Below are positions 14,094 to 21,053 of a stretch of 64,000 nt of DNA, piece by piece. This stretch comes from Heliocidaris tuberculata (Eukaryota > Echinodermata > Echinoidea > Camarodonta > Echinometridae). Below the pieces are notes generated by a model. That model was not told where the DNA came from and did no database searches. It saw only the letters and a list, made by a program, of their open reading frames with translations. The position numbers and the translations under genes were made by a program. The stretch covers positions 34,601,188-34,665,187 of the forward strand of contig CM046842.1 in the NCBI GenBank assembly GCA_025618425.1. Direction: 5' to 3'. Position 1 is the stretch's first letter. Every line of letters begins with the position of its first letter.

Positions 14094-17000
14094 ATTTATT
14101 TATATTGTTTTACCTACAATGTAAATAAAAAAAATCACTAAGTTTAGTTTATACATACACATTTGCATAAGACATGGACATTCACTAAGTGAGATTTTAG
14201 AATATATTTAGCTATTTTTTTCTATATTCGCGTACGAAGCTGAAACCTAGACAATGAAGAGAGATCTACATGCTTTCCTGAATGGCACCTATACAAGAGT
14301 GCAAAATCCGTGAGATTGTGATTGAAAAGAGCGTGTCGCATAGAAAACTGAATTCCGTCTCGGCTACTTCTGCCACATGATGCTGATGCTGATTCTTAAA
14401 AAAAGAAAAAAAAAAAAAAGAAAAGAGAAAAAAAAAGCCTCACTTATTACAATTGTTTTACATACAGGAAAGTTAATGGGTGAGATGGTGGAAGGCATAT
14501 GCATGTATTCTCTAAGCAGTGTTCCCACTTTTGCAGTTGCAATCGCGAGTTATGGCGAGTTGTGGCGAGTTGTGGCGAGTTGTGGCGAGTTGACTCAAAA
14601 CAGCACTCGTGATAACTCGTGCAGAGCTCTTCATGTAACTCGGGAAAACTCTTGCCAACTCGGCAACTTTGCAAAACTCAGGCTTAAGGTCACGAGAGGT
14701 TTCCAAAATTTTGAGCATGTTCAAGATTTTGACCAACTTGTCTTCAACTCGTTTAAACTCGTCATATGCTCGCATTACTCGTAGTAAGCTCGTGATGAAC
14801 TCTTCCTAAGTCGCACAGTTACTCGACACTTTAGAGTTAACTCGAGTATCTTGTGCGCGTTTCCAAGAGTTGAGAACGAGCACTACGATTTTATTGCGAG
14901 TTACCTCGAGTTGTGCACGAGGTTAGCGCGAGTTAAGGACGGGTATGGCGAGTGACAATGAGTATTGCATGAGCCTTTCACTAGTTTCGTGTGAGCCTAT
15001 TCCGAGTGGGCAAGTGTAGCCTGATCACGTGATGATGCCAGCCCGTCTTGCATTAATACAATTAGTGCGCGTCGTCACCCCCTGAAATATTTCTAATCTC
15101 AATCGTACGGGACTCATACACAACTCACACAAAGCTCGTAAAAAGATCCTGATAACTCACGGGCAAATCGATACAAGTCGTACTTAGATCATCGAAACCG
15201 GAGCTCACTCGATTGAACTCTTACCACATTCGGGTAACTCGTACAAATATCGTTGTAAAGTCGATGTTGGCTCGTAAAACACTCGTACAAAACTCGTACA
15301 ACAAGAAATTTCCCAAGTTTTCCGGAGTTGCACAGGAGTTGTTAAAGTTCGTGTGACACTCGCCAAAACTCGCTCCCACAACTCGGCTAAGTGGAAATTA
15401 ATTTTTCACAGTTAATATACTTACAGTATTGTTAACTTGGTGAGATTATGGAAAGTATCTGCAGCTATTCTGTCCAAGCTCCCTCCAATTATGGTGCTGG
15501 ATAAAATCAATAAATTACAGGAATATTCTATCATAACATGGTAATTAGAGGGTACCAATCACCCAAACTATTTTGCTCTGTATGTTAGAGGTTTCATTTA
15601 GCTACACTATATTCAAAATATGTTCCTCAAATATTACCTCTATAAGAGAAATCGCAAGTTTAAGTACACTCTCAATACAGGTAAAAGCGACTTGTAAATA
15701 GACTAGTCAAAGCACCCATGCAGGCTCGCAAAGTATAACGCCCGCGCGAAACCCAAGTCGGACTTTTTTATTCTGCGCGTGCATTTTCATGCTGTCCTTT
15801 ATTTCCTTCATACTCCTTAACTGTTGACCTATAGAATGCCAGATATTTTTAAAGGTGACTGGTGATTCAAGCAAAAACAACTGTAACCACAAAATTTGCA
15901 GGAATTGATTTTCCTACAGAGATCAACAATACAGTAGATATTGTCTTTTAGCAACACATTAGTTTATAAAAATTTCTCTTAGGATTACATGTGTAACTCC
16001 TTTCAAATTTTTATTTTTAAGAATTTAATGTTAGAGATAACTTCTTTAATCATATGTCATTTCTGTTTACTGATTCTAATTTCATTGCAATATCTTAGGG
16101 GTTAAAGGCATTGATTAACTTTGCCCTGGATAGAAAAAAAAAAATCACTGTTCCAGCTAATGCTGTAATCATAATTGCAAACCTTTAGCTCAGACAGGAA
16201 TCGCCTGACTTTTATAAGCTGATCGGTCGTTTATATATCCAGATATTTACGATTGAACATTGATGTCGGGATAGAGTACCACCGAACCCTAAAGAACTCT
16301 TACGGTTGGCATACCTCGCTCTATCACAGAATACCGTACGGGCTGTAAACCCGCTCTGAAATCGCCAAGCGCTGGTGCTTGGTTTTTGTGACTGCAGCGC
16401 AGCGAAGAAGCCGAGCGACTTGCGCTAGCGATTGATCGCGATTTTCTCTTTTTTAGGATAGTAAACGGGTTCCATTTTCTCTCATTCTTTCACATATCCT
16501 TAATTATATATGTAGTTAGAGGACTGCACACAATTCACTGGCATTTGATCTGATTTTACAATTTTTCACAAAGTTAATCAATCACTTGAATCATGTTAAT
16601 GGTTTAATGGTTTTGTAATTTGATATGATTTGATATATCATTAATAATAATAATAATATGAAAAATTATGTAAGATATGATCTTATCTTTGTAACTTCTT
16701 TCCTTTCAACATGTATTTTTTGATTTCGTGTTTATTATAAAAATAATGTTGTATGTACACAGCGTTTCTGTACAAGATTCACTGGCTGATGGTATTTATT
16801 TGTATGTAAGGTTTTATTTAAAAACAGGGTAGTTTTTTTTTGAGAGCCTAAAGGCCTGCTTTGAAAAAGAGCCCTATGTACATACAAAGAAAGAAATTGA
16901 ACGATGCCAAAAATACAAACACAGTAATGTTTGGACATGAAATAAAATAAGTATACTAAATATTACAGTAACAAAATTAGTTTTAAAAATAATAATTGCA

Positions 17001-18773
17001 TGATGCTGAGTGTACACAATAGTAATTGGTACAAGCAATCATAAGACAATGTCCAAAGTACAACTTTTTATCGTAGGCGAAGAAGTCAATTGTGACAACT
17101 AGGTCAGTAGGGTCAAATTCAAGCTATTTTTCATGTTCACTATGTAACTGAATATAATATTCAGTTGTATGATTCCTTACAAAATTAATTTGATTTTGCT
17201 ATAGGAAACTTTTCACTTACATTTCTCTTACATCCTTTGAGAAGGTTGATGACGTCAAGTTATCAAAATTGTAATTCTTGACAGTTCTGTAAAGAAACAT
17301 ATAAAAAATATTGTGACATAGTAAAAAAAGAAATGTTTGATAAATCATTCTGAATATTTTGTTAACCCTTTCCTTGCCATAGGTGATCAATCTCACCCAG
17401 AGGCAGATTTAGGGGGGGGGGCACTTCCGGCCCGTGCCCCCTTTTGAAAGAAAAGTGTATTTTGTGCCCACTTTTAAAAAAATTGTGCGCCCCTTTTAGA
17501 ACTGACACCTTTTTTTTTGCTTGTCAGAGAATTTTGGAGGAATACTTGACCCAAAAGAAAGAATTTCTAAGATTTGTGTCCCCCCCCCCCTTTTCCAAAA
17601 TCCTGGATCCGCCCCTGATAATTCTCACCTACAGTTACATGGTGTATGATATGTAATATAGCTATTGCTTTATCATGAAGGTTCTGTTATGCCCATTCTA
17701 TCAAGTCACAACTAAGCAAATTATCCAAATGCAAGTTTTGACACTGGCCTGTTCATAAATCTTGCAGCACAAAGTGGTTTGAAGAAAATGTTTAACAAAA
17801 ACTTTAAAATCTGCCGATTGCCAAAGTTAAATGAAATGGAACTTACACAGTAGTTGCTGATGAGCAGTCGATGGTTCCCTCATTTTCATCAATAGCACAG
17901 CCTGTAGTTGATCTACTAGAGTAATCACTATTGGTTCTACCGTAGCCTCCAGTGATGGCTGTGGTTGCAGACCAAATACCATTGAAGCGGGTATCACCAG
18001 CTGGACAATAGGAATGAAAAGATAATTACAAGCCCCATTTAAAACTATGGTCATCGCGATTTTACGAACTTCACGAAGTTGTGGTGAAAGTTACATAGCA
18101 AATTATGCTAATACAATTTCCACAAGGGAATATTAAATCAATCTTTGAACTGAAGTGTAAATGGGACTCTTTATTGAGTGAGGGGGAAGAGCGGAGATGG
18201 GAAGGGGAAGAAAAGAGGGAGTGAAGGGAGGGGGACAAGGGAGAAGGTGAAGAAGGGGGAGAAGAGGGGTGATATCAGATTTTTAAAAGACGTGTATCAA
18301 AGGGGAGTACGAAGAGATATATATGCATGGGATGAGGGAGAAAGAAGGGGAGATGGGGAGAAGAGGTAATTAAAAGATAAAAGTGAAGGATCGGAGAAGA
18401 GGAACAGTGAAACAAGAGGTATGGAAAACTGTACGATCGAGGGAGAAAGAGAAAGAGTCGATTTTAACCCTAATACATTAATTAAATCTAATTGGTTCGA
18501 TACAGTTCAAGTGATAATAATGCACAAATGTACTTTTGCAAATGACACAAAATTATATCAAGAACAACCATGAAATGTAACATAAGTAAGTTGATCCAGC
18601 TCCCCATGTCGAGAATTTCAGATCATCCATTCTACAAACTCACTCTCATATTCAATTCCATAGTCTCCATAACGCTCATTCCAATAGTCCGGTCCATACC
18701 AATATGCATTAGTCGAAGTCAAGGACAGGACCAACATAAATATTGCACACGTTGATGATAAATCCATCTTCAT
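429..18773 (-). CDS. LRR gene 1: secreted or membrane-anchored leucine-rich repeat protein, 5' part (20 exons, about 696 residues seen)
   Basis: I joined twenty exons by GT-AG sites and constant phase; the total is 2,090 coding bases and the gene continues past the left edge. Residues 1-23 look like a signal peptide. Residues 24-43 are rich in Tyr, Trp, Gly and Asp. Exon 2 carries a two-cysteine cap (C-x10-C). From about residue 95 there are some 20 LRRs of roughly 24 residues, many with the LxxLxLxxN pattern, for example LNLSNNLITYL. N-glycosylation sequons recur (NLT, NAT, NHS, NKT), as expected for an extracellular protein. Such solenoids bind ligands or partner proteins. No LRR C-cap, membrane helix or GPCR domain lies in the window, so receptor, matrix or adhesion roles all remain possible. 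One LRR per symmetric phase-2 exon resembles the ectodomains of LGR-type receptors, but the N-terminus is not one I recognise. Its divergent paralog starts at 51,331. Confidence 0.85.
674..707. repeat. Poly-C tract
   Basis: A nearly pure run of C in intron 19 of LRR gene 1. Its exact length is likely uncertain in the assembly. Confidence 0.9.
1265..1732 (+). mobile_element. Possible poly(A)-tailed retro-inserted fragment
   Basis: The stretch ends with AATAAA at 1,702 and then an A run (about 1,710-1,732), as retro-inserted sequence does. A short open frame at 1,277-1,525 has no recognised domain. The left boundary is a guess. The rest of intron 19 (492-2,292) holds only a CT microsatellite near 1,999-2,022. 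Confidence 0.4.
2293..2508 (-). CDS. LRR gene 1 exon 19 (three LRRs)
   Basis: 216 bases, three repeats (DLSNNKIGRVLLTHFEDC; LNDNEIAYIEDGTFAHV; YLHNNELTDLPMGG). This is the longest exon seen and looks like several one-repeat exons without the intervening introns. Confidence 0.86.
3096..3239 (-). CDS. LRR gene 1 exon 18 (two LRRs)
   Basis: 144 bases, two repeats (YLSSNEFHFLHENMFTNH, then LSLPYNNIDKIPETAFDG). The acceptor is TGCAG and the donor GTAAGT. Confidence 0.86.
3712..3849 (-). CDS. LRR gene 1 exon 17 (two LRRs)
   Basis: 138 bases, two repeats (YLSGNHITFLLDGAFSNL, then LFLNSNGLVSIENGAF). The donor is GTAAGT. Confidence 0.85.
4013..4160. mobile_element. Foldback MITE, GGGCC(T/C)CGTTTCATAAAA family
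   Basis: The ends are inverted copies (GGGCCTCGTTTCATAAAA and its near complement TTTTATGTAACAGGGCCC). The same family occurs at 32,319, 46,103 and 49,693. It has no coding capacity and lies in intron 16. Confidence 0.8.
4406..4483 (-). CDS. LRR gene 1 exon 16
   Basis: 78 bases, one LRR (NLDSNNFNYVPEAV). The acceptor is CACAG and the donor GTAAGT. Confidence 0.83.
4591..4871. mobile_element. hAT-like MITE with G-rich ends
   Basis: Non-coding element starting ACAGTAGCGTAGC and rich in G runs. It is flanked by CCTTGCCC (4,583-4,590) and GCTTGCCC (4,871-4,878), a likely 8-base target duplication with one mismatch, the size hAT elements make. The right terminal repeat is weak. Confidence 0.55.
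5227..5376 (-). CDS. LRR gene 1 exon 15 (two LRRs)
   Basis: 150 bases, two repeats, including YLTRLELQGNYV and IFDCLPVLQTL. The donor is GTGAGT and the acceptor GACAG. Confidence 0.84.
5842..5976 (-). CDS. LRR gene 1 exon 14 (insert-containing LRR)
   Basis: 135 bases. The LRR begins HADHNLITNATVY, then has an acidic, Tyr-rich insert (SDDAYDGGTYDIYL) before GLPNLNEL. It is about 20 residues longer than a standard repeat, so it probably forms a loop on the solenoid. Confidence 0.82.
6399..6432. repeat. (GT)n microsatellite
   Basis: A GT dinucleotide run in intron 13 of LRR gene 1, next to a SINE. Confidence 0.9.
6433..6600 (-). mobile_element. tRNA-derived SINE
   Basis: Read on the minus strand, it has an A-box-like TGGCGTGCGCC (6,581-6,591) and a B box GGTTCGAGACT (6,523-6,533), then a body with GGATGGTGACGTTAAAGG. 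The internal pol III promoter is what defines tRNA-derived SINEs. It ends at the GT microsatellite. It is not a functional tRNA gene because the stems are not kept. Confidence 0.7.
6733..6810 (-). CDS. LRR gene 1 exon 13
   Basis: 78 bases, one LRR (FISDNQLANFPHAALS). The donor is GTGAGT and the acceptor TTTTAG. Confidence 0.83.
7290..7598. mobile_element. Foldback element with internal A run
   Basis: The ends are near-perfect inverted copies (CTTAAAGGGGGTGT and ACACGCCCTTTAAG). An A run at about 7,525-7,550 interrupts it. It is non-coding and lies in intron 12. Confidence 0.6.
7699..7785 (-). CDS. LRR gene 1 exon 12
   Basis: 87 bases, one long LRR with a loop (MTTIAFDAFHLINTNLTTL). The donor is GTAAGC and the acceptor CTTCAG. 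Confidence 0.82.
7822..8184. mobile_element. Foldback element made of CCGAAGGTTC units
   Basis: The first and last 28 bases are perfect reverse complements (starting GTTTTTCCGAAGGTTC). The interior is built of repeated units CCGAAGGTTCGTAATT, in one orientation in the left half and the other in the right half. It lies in intron 11. Confidence 0.8.
8592..8663 (-). CDS. LRR gene 1 exon 11
   Basis: 72 bases, one LRR (DLNNNQLRTLTSNSFTNL). The donor is GTAAGT. The acceptor ATCAG has a weak pyrimidine tract, but frame and phase fit. Confidence 0.83.
8712..8985. mobile_element. MITE with long perfect terminal inverted repeats
   Basis: GGTAGCTTAGCGAAACGTCG at the left end is matched by its exact complement at the right, and the match extends to at least 25 bases. 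The 274-base element is non-coding, with an AT-rich core, and lies in intron 10. Confidence 0.85.
9133..9690. repeat. Tandem repeat, 245-base unit containing a palindromic MITE
   Basis: The phrase GTATGTATAATGTTGAGG recurs at 9,133, 9,377 and 9,623, giving a period of 244-246. Each full unit encloses an inverted-repeat element (9,191-9,376 and 9,436-9,622) with ends AACACGATAAAAACTA and its complement. The copies differ by only a few bases. Confidence 0.85.
9869..9923. repeat. (TA)n microsatellite
   Basis: A pure TA run in intron 10. The rest of the intron out to 10,344 shows nothing recognisable. Confidence 0.9.
10345..10700. mobile_element. Non-autonomous element with G/C runs
   Basis: The ends resemble inverted copies (CATGGGCGTCGCCAGG against the complement of CTGGTGACGGCACTG). 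GAATG flanks both sides (10,340-10,344 and 10,701-10,705), a possible short target duplication. Long G runs and the palindrome GGGTGCGAACGCACCC fill the left part. Open frames here are low-complexity artefacts. Confidence 0.6.
10722..10793 (-). CDS. LRR gene 1 exon 10
   Basis: 72 bases, one LRR (ELHQNSLSSIQLKMFDNI). The donor is GTGAGT. This is the last exon that can be paired with the paralog inside the window. Confidence 0.88.
11152..11223 (-). CDS. LRR gene 1 exon 9
   Basis: 72 bases, one canonical LRR (LSNNLITYLAPRALTQLKQL). The donor is GTAAGC. Confidence 0.88.
11815..12130. repeat. Purine-rich intron 8 (pyrimidine-rich in the transcript)
   Basis: GA/AAAG-rich on the plus strand. Intron 8 of the paralog (62,220-62,530) is likewise pyrimidine-rich in the transcript sense, so this composition probably predates the gene duplication. 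Confidence 0.7.
12005..12025 (-). pseudogene. Decayed copy of the 3' end of exon 8
   Basis: CTTACAGATGTATAAAAAGACTG matches the exon 8 end and its donor at 12,153-12,178 with a few changes. The donor GTAAGT is intact but there is no matching acceptor or full exon body. Confidence 0.55.
12158..12307 (-). CDS. LRR gene 1 exon 8 (two LRRs)
   Basis: 150 bases, two LRRs, including MSNLTFLSLDDNQISSV. It is the most conserved exon between the paralogs. Fragments resembling both of its ends lie in the flanking introns. Confidence 0.9.
12385..12436 (-). pseudogene. Decayed copy of the 5' end of exon 8
   Basis: It shares AGAGTCTGACGGGAA and a following acceptor-like region (TTTCGCAG in the transcript sense) with exon 8 about 130 bases away. 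The reading frame is damaged, so it looks like a partial exon duplicate. Confidence 0.6.
12777..12845 (-). CDS. LRR gene 1 exon 7
   Basis: 69 bases, encoding SVMENDIDWVPPGLFSGTN, one LRR. The acceptor is CATATAG and the donor GTGAGT. Confidence 0.88.
13206..13283 (-). CDS. LRR gene 1 exon 6
   Basis: 78 bases, encoding DVTRNSISFDVYTYS and then TFPASLKQV, one LRR. It closely matches exon 6 of the paralog. Confidence 0.88.
13505..13785 (+). mobile_element. tRNA-derived SINE, possibly 5'-truncated
   Basis: The B box GGTTCAAGTCC is at 13,536-13,546. It is followed by a body with CCCAGGTGAAGTAAATGGG and TACCTGGTAGG, wording I associate with invertebrate SINEs, and an ATTATCATTATTG-type tail. No convincing A box was found. 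Confidence 0.6.
13821..13886 (-). CDS. LRR gene 1 exon 5
   Basis: 66 bases, encoding one LRR with TFPDVSLCSSLEKL. The acceptor is TTTCAG and the donor GTAAGT. Confidence 0.87.
14061..14100. repeat. (TA)n then T-run
   Basis: A short TA microsatellite merging into a T tract in intron 4. Confidence 0.85.
14225..14395 (+). mobile_element. LINE reverse-transcriptase C-terminal relic
   Basis: The plus-strand translation reads AYEAET, a stop, TMKRDLHAFLNGTYTR and later GYFCHMM. This resembles the YGSETWT...RLD..YTRM...GH block after the RT domain of RTE/I-like LINEs. Stops and frame changes show it is dead. Confidence 0.5.
14518..15402. mobile_element. Large foldback element built of CGAGT/ACTCG units
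   Basis: The pentamer CGAGT or its complement ACTCG recurs dozens of times. CGAGT is frequent near the left end (GTGGCGAGTT repeated) and ACTCG near the right. The outer ends TTCCCACTT and AAGTGGAAA are roughly complementary. There is no coding content. It is GC-richer than its surroundings and lies in intron 4. Confidence 0.65.
15425..15496 (-). CDS. LRR gene 1 exon 4
   Basis: 72 bases, one 24-residue LRR (IGGSLDRIAADTFHNLTKL). The acceptor is ATCCAG and the donor GTAAGT. The paralog exon has the same length. Confidence 0.88.
16100..16460. other. Unassigned GC-richer segment in intron 3
   Basis: Distinct base composition from the AT-rich intron around it. It includes a hairpin with a 7-base stem (GATAGAG 16,270-16,276; CTCTATC 16,319-16,325). 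It matches nothing I recognise. The rest of 15,497-17,220 is featureless apart from short AT repeats. Confidence 0.35.
17221..17286 (-). CDS. LRR gene 1 exon 3
   Basis: 66 bases, phase 2 to 2, acceptor TTTACAG, donor GTAAGT. It encodes KNYNFDNLTSSTFSKDV, almost identical to the paralog. This is a degenerate first repeat with one sequon. Confidence 0.88.
17398..17622. mobile_element. hAT-like MITE, CAG(A/G)GGCGGAT family
   Basis: The left end is CAGAGGCAGATTTAGG and the right end CCTGGATCCGCCCCTG. These are inverted copies with some decay, of a type widespread in invertebrates. ATCTCACC and TTCTCACC flank it (right copy 17,622-17,629), a probable 8-base target duplication with one mismatch. 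It contains G, C and T runs and lies in intron 2. Confidence 0.65.
17847..18000 (-). CDS. LRR gene 1 exon 2 (N-terminal cap)
   Basis: The exon is 154 bases, the same as in the paralog. It encodes FNGIWSATT, a Gly/Tyr/Ser-rich stretch and GCAIDENEGTIDC. The two cysteines sit where an LRR N-terminal cap would be, though a classical cap has four. The intron after it is phase 2. Confidence 0.88.
18178..18370. repeat. GA-rich tract in intron 1
   Basis: GGAGA/GGGAG-rich on the plus strand, so pyrimidine-rich in the transcript. Intron 1 of the paralog is also pyrimidine-rich (51,835-52,175), suggesting common descent. Confidence 0.7.
18644..18773 (-). CDS. LRR gene 1 exon 1 (signal peptide and Tyr/Gly-rich start)
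   Basis: The start ATG is at 18,773, with a second in-frame ATG two codons later. A hydrophobic core (AIFMLVLSL) is followed by a likely cleavage near residue 23 and the stretch YGPDYWNERYGDYG. The donor is GTGAGT and the intron is phase 1. The paralog encodes YGPDYWNDRYGDYG at the same place, which supports this start. Confidence 0.88.
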
Positions 18774-18781
18774 CGGGTTAA

Positions 18782-18840
18782 TCTAAATTTCTTTTTGATA
18801 AAGGGAATAACAGAAATAAAGGAAAAGCTGTATTAAATGT
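18782..18840 (-). promoter_or_regulatory. Probable 5'UTR intron acceptor of LRR gene 1
   Basis: In the transcript sense, TTCTGTTATTCCCTTTATC precedes AAATTTAG at 18,783-18,784, a few bases before the ATG. The paralog has TTCTGTCTTTCCCTTTTATC and an AG in the same place. The upstream non-coding exon was not located. Confidence 0.5.
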
Positions 18841-19010
18841 ATTCTATTCGTCAATGGGACAAAATGTTCAACCTTCATTTAATATTTTTAAAGAGATAAC
18901 AAATCAGTATACATGAGCATAACGACTTCAGACATGCAAAATGGGCAATCAGCTTCTTATTTACATATACTTAACATAACATCTAAATATCAACAAATTT
19001 ATAAAATAGT

Positions 19011-19058
19011 GTCCCCGGGGTAGTTGTTCCCGGGGTAATTGTCCAGGGGGTAGTTGTT
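19011..19058. mobile_element. Half copy of the GGACAACTACCCC foldback element
   Basis: Sequence such as CCCCGGGGTAGTTG and GGTAATTGTCCAGGGGG matches the right half of the full element at 25,218-25,423. It abuts the AAT microsatellite where the tandem duplication begins. Confidence 0.7.
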
Positions 19059-19067
19059 GATGATGAA

Positions 19068-19426
<359 letters not shown>

Positions 19427-19429
19427 CAA

Positions 19430-20575
19430 ATGAAATAAAACCAAATTTATGGTATGTAATAATTCAAGAAATTTAATAAAAGAAAACTTTCGGATGAATG
19501 GGCATATTCTTTAGAATGTAAAACAATTCAAATATCTCGGGATTGTAGTATGGAGTAATGGTTTGTTTAAGTTTGTTTTTACAAAATATTGAGCCCATAA
19601 TTGAAGAAAAACCGTTTTTAAATGATACAAATCGTTTGGCAATATACTCCTAACATTAAAATTGCTACAGGCTGCTTTGATAGCATGATCAAACCCATTT
19701 TATTATAAGGATCGGAAATATGGGGTAGTACAATGGTCTGTTGCAAGCTCTTCTCTGAACAAACGAACAAAACAAAACTATATTTCAAACCCAATTTCAA
19801 AAAAATCCATCCTTAATGGTGTAAACATATGCTTGGTATAAATCGCAAAAGTAGTAATATCGGCGTTATTGCTGAACTTGGAAGATATCCTCTTTTCATT
19901 GAAGGTTCAAGTAACACAGTGACTCCGATTACTGGATACAAAGTCGAAATATTGATCAAGATACTATAATTATTGTATGAAAGCTATAGTGAAAACAAAG
20001 GACTATATGAAATTAAGGATAATTGCTGTTGAGAAACATAAAAAAAGATTTTAGATACTGTAGACATCTGTAACGATACAGAAATGTGTGAACCAGATGA
20101 TGTACAAATGACGCAAAAACGACTTCGTCTCCCATTGTGTGGGTAAGCTACAAGATATATTTAATAACCAAATAAAACTTGACCTTTTCCATGATAAAAA
20201 CAATGGAGAGGGCAACAAATTGCGGACATATCGATTATTCAAAACTTTCTAAAGAAATTAACAAGTTGTAATTCCTAGGCATTGTTGTCAACTCAAATCA
20301 CAGCTAGTCTACACAGGCAAGGTAAACAGATTTCATGGGAATTATATATACAGACCAGGAAGAAAAATATTTAAAAATTCTCACCGATAGAAACATAGAC
20401 AAAAAAATCTGGAACTTCGCATAAGCTCACATAACCTACCAATCGAAAAAGGAAGATTTTATCGCTTTCACGAAATACCAGCGAATATACGTTTTTGTGA
20501 AGAATGTAGTATGCAGACAGTAGGAGACGAATTCCATTATGTCATGCAATGTGAGAAGCTTAGAATAAAGAAGTG
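19430..20575 (+). mobile_element. LINE 3' fragment (zinc-knuckle type), copy 1
   Basis: Frames joined across shifts read MIKPILL then GSEIWGS, later AELGRYPLFIEGS, LRTYRLFKTF and, last, RFCEEC...DEFHYVMQCEKL. These are the post-RT blocks and terminal C-x2-C-x8-H-x4-C knuckle of LINEs such as the Crack/Daphne group. The RT catalytic part is absent. Many stops and shifts make it non-functional. Confidence 0.75.
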
Positions 20576-21053
20576 AACTGTTTTTGATAATCTTAAACTA
20601 CTCAACGATAAATTTTACAAACATAAACAGTTTGGAGGAATTCATATTTATAGTGTCACTCAAAGAAGACACACTAATTTACCAATTTTTGTGCGATATA
20701 CTATTGATCAACGCAGTAACCTTTAAATTGTTTGTTCTCAGGCATATCTATATGGTGTATAAACATATGTATATAGTTCTTTTATTGGCTCATTTTCTCA
20801 TCACCTTCCACTACTTGTACATAATCTGATAATTTATTTTTCATGAAAGAGCATTCTAGTTGATCAATTATGAGTATTTTGTCTTTGTTTTTGTTTATGT
20901 TGATGCTATAATCACGATTATTGTTCTGTTTTTGTCATGTGTTACTGTTATTATTGTTATTGCTTTTAATTTATTGATGTTATATTCGAACAAACCTATT
21001 TACCTATTTTTTAAGTTGTTATGATTTGTTAATGTTCTTTATATTACAATTTA

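Noticed and set aside
16270..16325. Hairpin with a 7-base stem and GGTTCGG that resembles part of a tRNA
   Set aside because: It is only 56 bases, lacks D and anticodon arms and has no clear A box.
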